The position numbers and the translations under genes were made by a program. A stretch of 64,000 nucleotides of DNA from contig NZ_NERV01000002.1 of assembly GCF_003063315.1 (NCBI RefSeq), positions 930,001 to 994,000 on the forward strand. Reading direction: 5' to 3'. Under the pieces are notes generated by a model. The model made no database searches, was not told where the DNA came from, and saw only the letters and a list, made by a program, of their open reading frames with translations. Below, piece after piece: positions 1 through 6,720 of this stretch. The DNA is from Limnohabitans sp. T6-5 (GTDB lineage Bacteria > Pseudomonadota > Gammaproteobacteria > Burkholderiales > Burkholderiaceae_C). Every line of letters begins with the position of its first letter. Position 1 is the first letter of the stretch.

Positions 1-1
1 C

Positions 2-760
2 ACCGATTGGCTGGCAGCCCTGAAACTCGCCGCCATTGGCAACGTGCTCTATTACCTGTTTCTGGCCAGTGCCATCCAGCGTGCAGGCGGTGCCTTGCCC
101 ACCATGATCATCGGCACCTTGCCTGTGGTGATTGCGGTATGTGCCAACCTGCTGAACCATCAGCGAGACGGACGTTTTCCCTGGCTCCAACTTCTGCCCT
201 CACTCGGACTGATTTTGCTGGGCATTGCTTGCGTCAACCATGTCGAATGGGCGGCTCTGCGCCAGAACCCAGACGCGGACACTGCACGTTACTTCACAGG
301 GGCCATGCTGGCGGTTGGTGCCCTGGCCTGCTGGACCTGGTATCCGCTGAAAAATGCCGACTGGCTGCGCGGACACACCGATCGAAACCCACGTGTTTGG
401 GCCACAGCACAAGGCTTGGCCACCTTGCCTTTGGCCCTGTTGGGCTATGCCGGATTCTGGGGGTGGGCCTGGATAACCCAAGACCCGTTGCCCATGCCAC
501 TGGGCCCCAGGCCCTGGAACTTTGTGGGCCTCATGATGGCCATAGGTCTGCTGGCTTCGTGGCTGGGTACGCTGTGCTGGAATGCCGCCAGCCAGCGCCT
601 GCCCACAGCGCTGGCCGGGCAATTGATCGTGTTTGAAACCTTGGCCGCCCTGGCTTACGCATTTTTACTGCGGGCGCAATGGCCAGAACCCCTCACCTTG
701 ACAGGCATTGCATTGCTGATTCTGGGTGTACTGAGGGGCGTGCGGATCAAACCCTTGTAA
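2..760 (+). CDS. DMT-family (EamA-like) transporter, 5' end missing
   Basis: The reading frame is open from base 2, so the start lies before the window and only about 250 C-terminal residues are seen. The protein is a run of hydrophobic segments separated by short loops, as expected for the second half of a 10-helix drug/metabolite transporter, with a typical short basic tail after the last helix (GVRIKPL). It is probably an inner-membrane exporter. The substrate cannot be read from the sequence. Confidence 0.7.
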   Translation, partial: TDWLAALKLAAIGNVLYYLFLASAIQRAGGALPTMIIGTLPVVIAVCANLLNHQRDGRFPWLQLLPSLGLILLGIACVNHVEWAALRQNPDADTARYFTGAMLAVGALACWTWYPLKNADWLRGHTDRNPRVWATAQGLATLPLALLGYAGFWGWAWITQDPLPMPLGPRPWNFVGLMMAIGLLASWLGTLCWNAASQRLPTALAGQLIVFETLAALAYAFLLRAQWPEPLTLTGIALLILGVLRGVRIKPL

Positions 761-1057
761 AAAAGCCGCCGCTGCGGGCGACTCATCCCATCCGTCTGAC
801 CCCAAGGTGTTCTTCAACGCCTTGAGGCGTCTACGCGTCTATGCACATGCATCCAAAGTGCCTCATGGCTGCGCTGTGCCATTCAGACATCCGGCCAAGG
901 CAATCCGGTGTCTCCACCGTTTGATCAGCCAGCATCACCATGTCCTGATCATCTATTTATTAGATTGATTAAAGAGAAATTATCCATTGGACTGATTTGT
1001 CTGCAAAACTCACAATTCATTCCATCGCAACACATCAAGCACCCGAAGGAGTTCACC
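761..1057. other. Intergenic region upstream of rubrerythrin
   Basis: About 300 bases without a convincing gene. A short AT-rich stretch near 950-985 is the best place for the rubrerythrin promoter, and AAGGAG at 1046-1051 is its ribosome binding site. An open frame runs in from 908, but the extra N-terminal residues do not resemble rubrerythrin. I see no clear operator. Confidence 0.4.
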
Positions 1058-1531
1058 ATGGCACGTCCAGACATCAAAACTTACCAAAACCTCGAAGCCG
1101 CATTTGCTGGCGAATCGATGGCCCATATCAAGTACCGCTACTTTGCCAAGTTGGCCCGTGCCGCTGGTGACGAAGCCACCGCACAGATCTTTGAAGAGAC
1201 TGCCGCGCAGGAAGTGATGCACGCATTTGGTCACCTCGATCTGCTCTATCCGGCTGGCGAGATGACGCCCGCCAAGGCCTTGCAAATCGCCATTGAAGGC
1301 GAAACCTATGAGTACAGCGAGATGTACCCCGGTTTCCGCAAGACCGCTGTGGAAGAAGGCAACGCCGCTGCAGTGGCAGAGATGGATGAGCAAATCAGCG
1401 AATCCAAAGAACACGCAGCACAGTTCAAGGCCGTGCTGGAAAAAGCTGCCAAGCGTTTTGCAGCACTGGCCAAAGTGGAAGAGCGTCACGCCAACCACTA
1501 CCAGAAGGCCCTTGACGCCATCCAGGCGTGA
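1058..1531 (+). CDS. Rubrerythrin, diiron domain only
   Basis: A 157-residue ferritin-like protein. Rubrerythrin is a non-haem diiron peroxidase that reduces hydrogen peroxide in the cytoplasm. Diiron ligand motifs are visible: GESMAHIKY near residue 18, EETAAQEVMHA near residue 45, and EERHANHYQKAL near the C-terminus. The start at 1058 was chosen because AAGGAG lies 6 bases upstream and the family begins here. The usual C-terminal rubredoxin domain (about 35 residues with two CxxC pairs) is absent; a separate rubredoxin gene follows 45 bases downstream, so the two functions are split over two genes of one operon. Confidence 0.9.
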   Translation: MARPDIKTYQNLEAAFAGESMAHIKYRYFAKLARAAGDEATAQIFEETAAQEVMHAFGHLDLLYPAGEMTPAKALQIAIEGETYEYSEMYPGFRKTAVEEGNAAAVAEMDEQISESKEHAAQFKAVLEKAAKRFAALAKVEERHANHYQKALDAIQA

Positions 1532-1576
1532 ACCCGGTCAACACCCATTCAACGATTTAATTATTTGGAGAACACC

Positions 1577-1741
1577 ATGAAAGTTTGGCAATGCATCGTT
1601 TGCGGTTTCATCTACGACGAAGCCCAAGGCATCCCTGAAGACGGCATCGCACCCGGCACACGTTTTGAAGACATTCCTGAAAACTGGGAATGCCCCGACT
1701 GTGGCGTGGCCAAGGCTGATTTCGAAATGACCGTCATTTAA
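1577..1741 (+). CDS. Rubredoxin
   Basis: A 54-residue protein with the two iron-binding knuckles [10 protein letters not shown] and [12 protein letters not shown], which place one iron on four cysteines, plus the conserved aromatic Trp before the second knuckle (ENWECPDCG). A GGAG ribosome site at 1567-1570 precedes the ATG. It sits between rubrerythrin and a flavin reductase with short gaps, so it most probably carries electrons from the reductase to rubrerythrin. Length and motifs are full for the family. Confidence 0.93.
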   Translation: MKVWQCIVCGFIYDEAQGIPEDGIAPGTRFEDIPENWECPDCGVAKADFEMTVI

Positions 1742-1753
1742 ACAGGAGCGTCT

Positions 1754-2911
1754 ATGACCCACAACACCGCCCCCGTGGTGATCGTGGGCTCCGGTCTGGC
1801 CGCCTGGACCGTGGCCCGCGAGCTTCGCAAGCTCGACAAGAGAGCCCCCATCACTTTGATTTCGCGTGACAGCGGAGACTTCTACAGCAAACCCATGCTG
1901 TCCAACGCACTGGCCAGCGGCAAAACTGCAGCCCAGTTGGTGAACAGCACTGCCGACAAAATCGCGCAGCAACTGGGCGTCACAGTACAAGCTCACACCG
2001 ACGTGACGGGTGTGGACCGCGCCAGCAAAACGGTTCAGACCAGCCAAGGTACTGTTTCCTATGCAAAGCTGGTTCTGGCCACAGGAGCGGCCCCGATTCG
2101 TGTGGCTCTGGCAGGTAACGCCGCCAATCAAGTGTTGTCCGTCAATGACCTGGCAGACTACGACCGCTTTCGACAAAAAATTGCCGGTCGACAGCGCATC
2201 ACCATCATGGGCGCTGGCCTGATTGGCTGTGAATTTGCCAACGACCTGGCGCTGGGAGGCTACGAGATAGATGTGGTCGACCCGGGTCTGCAAGCGATGG
2301 GCCGATTGTTACCCGACACTGTGGCGCAACACCTGCAATCGGCATTGCAACAAGCAGGAATTCGCTTTCATTGGGGCACCAGCGTGCAGGCGGTTGATGC
2401 GCGACATGGCAGCTTGCAAGTGCAATTGGCCAACGGCCAGACGCTTGCCACTGATGCGGTACTTTCAGCCATCGGTCTGCGTCCACGCATCGCACTGGCA
2501 AGTGCTTGTGGTTTGACCACCAACCGAGGCATCGTTGTCAACAGCCAGTTAGAAACCAGCGACCCCGACATCTTCGCGCTGGGTGACGGGGCCGAGATCG
2601 ACGGCCAAGTGCGGTCCTTTGTCATGCCCATCATGCAAGCCGCCCGGGTGATCGCCACCCAGCTGGCAGGCACCCCGGCCGCACTGACTTGGCCCGTGAT
2701 GCCCGTTGTGGTCAAAACGCCAGCCATGCCCGTGGTGGTGGTCCCGCCGCCCGCCCAGGCCAAGGGCGAATGGTCCAGTACACACAGCGAAGACGGCGTC
2801 AGCGCACGCTTCGCCTCTGCAGAGGGGAAATTGCTTGGCTTTGCACTGGCCGGATCATCCACCGCTCTGAAAAACCAGCTCGTGTCAGCCCTGTCTGCCG
2901 ACCTGGTTTGA
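1754..2911 (+). CDS. FAD-dependent rubredoxin-NAD(P) reductase
   Basis: A 385-residue pyridine-nucleotide-disulfide type oxidoreductase. The N-terminal FAD-binding fold has VVIVGSGLAAWTVARELR near residue 10, the NAD(P)-binding fold has ITIMGAGLIGCEFANDLAL near residue 153, and the second FAD motif is SDPDIFALGDG near residue 277. Starting 12 bases after the rubredoxin stop, it is the expected electron donor: NAD(P)H to FAD to rubredoxin to rubrerythrin. The C-terminal 80 residues match the rubredoxin-binding end of RubB-type enzymes in size. A ferredoxin reductase role is the alternative. Confidence 0.85.
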   Translation: MTHNTAPVVIVGSGLAAWTVARELRKLDKRAPITLISRDSGDFYSKPMLSNALASGKTAAQLVNSTADKIAQQLGVTVQAHTDVTGVDRASKTVQTSQGTVSYAKLVLATGAAPIRVALAGNAANQVLSVNDLADYDRFRQKIAGRQRITIMGAGLIGCEFANDLALGGYEIDVVDPGLQAMGRLLPDTVAQHLQSALQQAGIRFHWGTSVQAVDARHGSLQVQLANGQTLATDAVLSAIGLRPRIALASACGLTTNRGIVVNSQLETSDPDIFALGDGAEIDGQVRSFVMPIMQAARVIATQLAGTPAALTWPVMPVVVKTPAMPVVVVPPPAQAKGEWSSTHSEDGVSARFASAEGKLLGFALAGSSTALKNQLVSALSADLV

Positions 2912-2920
2912 TACCCCCTC

Positions 2921-2952
2921 CTCCAGCGCAATTCCCAAGCCCTGCGCTGGAG
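2921..2952 (+). terminator. Perfect 10-bp hairpin after the rubrerythrin operon
   Basis: CTCCAGCGCA and TGCGCTGGAG form a perfect stem around a 12-base loop, ten bases after the reductase stop codon. There is no T-tract behind it, so it may act as an RNA 3'-end stabiliser or a weak terminator rather than a classical intrinsic terminator. Confidence 0.45.
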
Positions 2953-2981
2953 GCTGGCACCAGTTTGAGACAATCGGTGCC

Positions 2982-3386
2982 ATGAAATCCCCCACCTCTA
3001 TTGTTGATGTTGACCGCCCCGACAGCTGGAGCCGCTACCGCGCTGGCATGTGCGACACCTGCGCGGCCAACTGCTGCACCATGCCTGTCGAAGTCAAGCT
3101 GCCCGACCTGGTGCGGCTTGAACTGGTGGATGCGTTTGAAGCAGAACACGAAGACCCCAAAAAAATCGCCAAGCGCCTGAGCAAAGCAGGCCTGATTGAG
3201 CACTTCAATTTCAAAAACAGCATCTTCACCCTCTCGCGCCGAGCCAGCGGTGATTGCCAGTTTCTCGATGCCATCACCCGGCGTTGTACCGTTTACGAAA
3301 AACGACCCAACACCTGCCGACTGCACCCACAAGTGGGTCCACGCCCGGGGCACTGCCCTTATGGACTGTTGATCAAAAAACGCTGA
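2982..3386 (+). CDS. YkgJ-family cysteine-cluster protein
   Basis: A 134-residue protein rich in paired cysteines: MCDTCAANCC near residue 24, then CQFLD, RRCTVYEKRPNTC and a final Cys in GHCPYG. This spacing is that of the YkgJ / putative zinc- or iron-binding family (flagellin N-methylase-like fold), whose biochemical role is mostly unknown. Gene start by the first ATG at 2982, only 30 bases after the upstream hairpin. Probably cytoplasmic; no signal peptide or membrane segment is seen. Confidence 0.8.
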   Translation: MKSPTSIVDVDRPDSWSRYRAGMCDTCAANCCTMPVEVKLPDLVRLELVDAFEAEHEDPKKIAKRLSKAGLIEHFNFKNSIFTLSRRASGDCQFLDAITRRCTVYEKRPNTCRLHPQVGPRPGHCPYGLLIKKR

Positions 3387-3531
3387 GCGCTGCCACAAAG
3401 CATGCGAGATCTACAGGTCGGCACTCGCATGGCACAACATCTCGGATTGACCGATGCTCCCCTGTTCAAGCGCACACGCTTGCAACTGATCACCGTTTGA
3501 AACAGCCTGTTCAGTCAAAGACGTCAAAAGC

Positions 3532-3559
3532 AAAAAAAGCAGCCTCACGGGGCTGCTTT
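3532..3559 (-). terminator. Intrinsic terminator behind the fadJ relic
   Basis: AAAGCAGCC pairs perfectly with GGCTGCTTT around a 6-base loop, and on the minus strand the stem runs into seven T. It lies just downstream of the stop codon of the decayed fadJ end, so it is most easily read as the original terminator of that gene. It could also stop plus-strand transcripts from the YkgJ gene. Confidence 0.75.
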
Positions 3560-3590
3560 ATTTCTGAAGGCCGTCCACGGCCCAGCTCCC

Positions 3591-3880
3591 TCAATACACC
3601 GGCTGGTGCTGTTTGAGGCTGGAAATGACTTCTGGTGTCAATGAAAACCCCACCCCCATACAACGCCGCCAATTCAGCAAACGCATTGGCAAATGCATCG
3701 ACGCCCTGGCCAGAGATGAACGGGAGCGCACCGCCCGTCCAAGCCGGAAAACCAATGCCGAAGATTGAGCGGATGTTGCTGTCGTGTACCGATGTCAACA
3801 CGCCTTGTTGCAGGTAGCGGGCGGACTCCACCGCTTGGCGTTACAGCAAGCGGTCCTTGATGTCTTGCAAGCCGAGCCGA
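3591..3880 (-). pseudogene. Decayed copy of the 3' end of fadJ
   Basis: About 290 bases align with the end of the intact fadJ-type gene at 16301-16590, in the same orientation and with roughly three quarters of bases matching by eye. The conserved block GVLTSVHD, SIFGIGFPAWTGGAL is readable in both. The relic carries one extra C near 3651-3656 that breaks the frame, and a TAA where the intact gene has TAC (LLY to LL-stop). No other part of fadJ is present. It marks the left edge of the defence island and is probably the displaced end of the ancestral gene or a donor fragment. Confidence 0.85.
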
Positions 3881-3897
3881 TCGATCCAAAGCAAACC

Positions 3898-4311
3898 TTA
3901 CTTCTTGGCGGGTGCATCTTCCACCCCATTCGCCTTGGCAAAAGTAAAGATCACTTCCCGAATGATCTTGCGCTGCGGCGCAGGAAGCTGCAAAAAGGCG
4001 TCAAAAGTTTCGCGCTCCAAATAACCCACACCCTCGTCCCAGCGTTTTTGACGCTGTTCAATGGACTTGCGCACGGCACTACCAAAGCGCAGGACTTCTG
4101 GCTCCACGTTGAGCGAGGAAGCCAACACCAGCAACTTGTCCTGCGCCGGGATGGATTCCCCCTTCAGCCACCGGGACACCGCCTGGAACGTCACAGACCG
4201 GCCCCAGTAGTTGGTATTGAACAAATTCAACAAAACCGCTGGACGCGGCTCCAGTCCTGCGGACCGCATGGCGGCCTGCAAGCGCTCTGAGAATTCCAGC
4301 TTTTGATCCAT
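3898..4311 (-). CDS. XRE-like helix-turn-helix regulator of the island
   Basis: A 137-residue protein with an N-terminal helix-turn-helix region (residues about 15-65; TFQAVSRWLKGESIPAQDKL is the recognition-helix part) and a basic, helical C-terminal half. It is divergent from the methyltransferase gene at 4431, and the 119-base gap between them holds an inverted-repeat operator. Such small regulators beside restriction-modification genes commonly act as controller proteins that delay or limit nuclease expression; that role here is inferred from position. No strong ribosome site precedes the ATG at 4311. Confidence 0.75.
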   Translation of the reverse strand: MDQKLEFSERLQAAMRSAGLEPRPAVLLNLFNTNYWGRSVTFQAVSRWLKGESIPAQDKLLVLASSLNVEPEVLRFGSAVRKSIEQRQKRWDEGVGYLERETFDAFLQLPAPQRKIIREVIFTFAKANGVEDAPAKK

Positions 4312-4365
4312 GCAGGAACAGTAAATTTCTGTTCTATATCCATTTAACTTTGTGTTGTACTATTG

Positions 4366-4396
4366 GTTGAATTTTCTATTCAACTTTCGATTGAAC
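4366..4396. promoter_or_regulatory. Probable operator of the XRE-like regulator
   Basis: GTTGAAT (4366-4372) and ATTCAAC (4378-4384) form a perfect 7-bp inverted repeat with a 5-bp spacer, followed by a third half-site ATTGAAC (4390-4396). The array lies between the divergent regulator and mod genes, where a controller protein would bind. Confidence 0.6.
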
Positions 4397-4430
4397 AGGC
4401 ATTCAAAGATGCAGTGCCTGTGCTGACAAC

Positions 4431-6608
4431 ATGCCGAAGTCCCTCCTCGAACAACTCCCTGAAATCGTGGCCAACGGCCGTAAACAAGCCGAAAAAATCC
4501 TGGAGGGCATCGAAAGTCGTCACCGCGTGGGCCTGCAAACCCGTGAGGTCGTGCTGCCTGCACGCGACACCAAGGCACAGGACTGGATCGCCCAACAAAA
4601 CCGGGCCAGCCAGCGCGAAGTGTTTGCACCGGGGCAAGCCAGCTTGCTAGACAACCCGCAAGCCACGCTGGGCGCTGTGCCCGAAGTGCCTTGGGCCAAC
4701 CGACTGATTTATGGCGACAACCTGTTGGCCATGGCAGCCTTGCTGGCGGGGGACGACAACACGCCGAGCCTGCGCGGCAAAGTCGATTTGATTTACATCG
4801 ACCCGCCGTTCGACTCCAAGGCCGACTACCGCACGAAGGTCACTTTGCCGGGGGTGGAAATCGAACAAAAGCCCACCGTCATCGAGCAGTTCGCCTATTC
4901 AGACACTTGGAGCGACGGCACTGCGTCTTACCTGGCCATGATCACGCCGCGCTTGATCTTGATGCGTGAACTGTTGGCCGATACTGGCTCCATATACGTG
5001 CATCTGGATTGGCATGTGGGGCATTACGTGAAGCTGGTTTTGGATGAGGTGTTTGGGAAAGACCAATTAATTAATCAGTTGATCTGGAAGCGCGGCCATG
5101 CGCACAGTGATTCAAAGCAAGGTTCAGCGCACTTTGGTCGCTTGCACGACATGATATTTTTCTATTCAAAGTCGGAACAATATTTTTTTACACAGCAGTT
5201 CACTCCCTATACCCAAGAATACAAAGACACGTATTACAAAAGCATCGAACCAGAATCAGGTCGGAGATACTGGCTTGACAATTTACAAGGCCCTGGTGGC
5301 GCGACAAAAGGCAACCCCTATTACGAAGTAATGGGGGTCTATCGCTATTGGCGGTACAGCAAAGAAAAAATGGATCAGCTGATCAAGGATGGCCGAGTGA
5401 TCCAGACAAAGCCTGGAACTGTTCCAAAGTACAAGCGCTATTTAGACGAGATGCCCGGTAAACCAACACAAGACATATGGGATGACCTTAAAAGCTTAGG
5501 CGGCTTGGGCGCTAACGTTGCGGAGAGGATCGATTACGACACACAAAAACCCGAAAGTCTTTTGGAGCGTATTGTTCGTTCTTCTTGCCCTGAAAATGGC
5601 ATCGTCGCTGACTTCAACGGTGGCTCCGGCACCACAGCCGCAGTCGCAGAGAAACTTGGCCGCCGTTGGATCATCACAGACATTGGCAAACCCGCCTGCA
5701 TGATCATGCGCAAACGCCTGATCGACCAAGAGGCCAAGCCCTTCCTCTACCAAGCCATCGGCGACTACCAAGTCGAAGCTGCCAAAGCACATTTGGGCCG
5801 CGATTTCCGCATTGGCGATTTGTCGCAGATCGTGTTGTCGCTCTACGGAGCCCTGCCATTGCCTCCGGATGTGAACCCACAGCGCAACCTTGGACAAATC
5901 GCAGGAATGGCACTCGGAGCAGGCCGTGGCAGCAAAACCCTTGTGTTGGCCGATTCGCCCAACAAACTCACCGGTATGGCCACGCTCAAGAAGGCAGTCG
6001 CCCAGCGCGACAACCTGATGGGCGGCTGGGACCGTGTGGTGGTGCTGGGCTGGAACTTTGAGCCGTCGATTGGCGAAACCATCACGGCGCTCAACGACAG
6101 CCGACTGGAAGTGCTGGTTATTCCACCCGACCTGATGGACCGACTCAAGAAAAAAGGTGGCATCGACAAGCTGCGCGGGCAAGTGCGGTTCTCGTCACTT
6201 CAATACCTGACCATCGAGCCAATCACGCGCCAGGTGTCAGCCAGTGCAGGCGATGCACCCCCGACCGAAACACTCACGGTGAAGCTCAAAAACTATGTGC
6301 TGCTCTCGCCCGAAGCGATCAACCTGGACGACGCCAACCGCCAAGCCTTGCAGCAAGTAGCCAACAAAGAGCCGCTGGCCCTGATCGAGTATTGGGCGGT
6401 GGACCCGGACTATGACGGCAAGGTGTTCCGCTCAGTCTGGCAAGACTACCGGGGTAACACCGCCAACGATGCCGATGTGCTGCGTGTGGTCACGCAGGGG
6501 CAAGTGACCGTGCCGGTAAAGAGAGGGCCACGCAAGGTGTGCGTGCGCGTGGTCGATGTGTTTGGCTTTGAAGCCGAAGTAGTGGCCACTGTGGAGGCCG
6601 CGTCGTAA
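4431..6608 (+). CDS. Type III-like DNA methyltransferase (Mod)
   Basis: A 725-residue amino-methyltransferase, predicted to methylate adenine at a specific site using S-adenosylmethionine. The catalytic motif IDPPF is at residues 123-127 and comes before the cofactor motif FNGGSGTT (near residue 388), the order of beta-class enzymes such as type III Mod subunits. YGDNLLAM near residue 94 is also typical. Residues about 205-385, between the two motifs, should hold the target recognition domain; this segment is visibly more AT-rich than its flanks. The C-terminal 300 residues would contact the Res subunit. First gene of the mod-GTPase-res group; 112 bases separate it from the GTPase gene. Confidence 0.85.
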   Translation: MPKSLLEQLPEIVANGRKQAEKILEGIESRHRVGLQTREVVLPARDTKAQDWIAQQNRASQREVFAPGQASLLDNPQATLGAVPEVPWANRLIYGDNLLAMAALLAGDDNTPSLRGKVDLIYIDPPFDSKADYRTKVTLPGVEIEQKPTVIEQFAYSDTWSDGTASYLAMITPRLILMRELLADTGSIYVHLDWHVGHYVKLVLDEVFGKDQLINQLIWKRGHAHSDSKQGSAHFGRLHDMIFFYSKSEQYFFTQQFTPYTQEYKDTYYKSIEPESGRRYWLDNLQGPGGATKGNPYYEVMGVYRYWRYSKEKMDQLIKDGRVIQTKPGTVPKYKRYLDEMPGKPTQDIWDDLKSLGGLGANVAERIDYDTQKPESLLERIVRSSCPENGIVADFNGGSGTTAAVAEKLGRRWIITDIGKPACMIMRKRLIDQEAKPFLYQAIGDYQVEAAKAHLGRDFRIGDLSQIVLSLYGALPLPPDVNPQRNLGQIAGMALGAGRGSKTLVLADSPNKLTGMATLKKAVAQRDNLMGGWDRVVVLGWNFEPSIGETITALNDSRLEVLVIPPDLMDRLKKKGGIDKLRGQVRFSSLQYLTIEPITRQVSASAGDAPPTETLTVKLKNYVLLSPEAINLDDANRQALQQVANKEPLALIEYWAVDPDYDGKVFRSVWQDYRGNTANDADVLRVVTQGQVTVPVKRGPRKVCVRVVDVFGFEAEVVATVEAAS

Positions 6609-6720
6609 CCCCTTATGTCGACTTTCAGCCAGATTTGACGGTATCCGATTGAAAACCATCCACCAACATGGTTTGAACACCCCCCAAAAAACTCTCTTTT
6701 GAACATCAGGGAATAACAAT

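Noticed and set aside
908..1057. N-terminal extension of rubrerythrin
   Set aside because: The extra 50 residues are unlike any rubrerythrin, and a good ribosome site marks 1058 as the start.
3511..3831. Small minus-strand open frame with FadJ similarity as a functional gene
   Set aside because: It is only the end of fadJ, shifted out of frame near its 3' end and preceded by an in-frame TAA; kept as a pseudogene instead.
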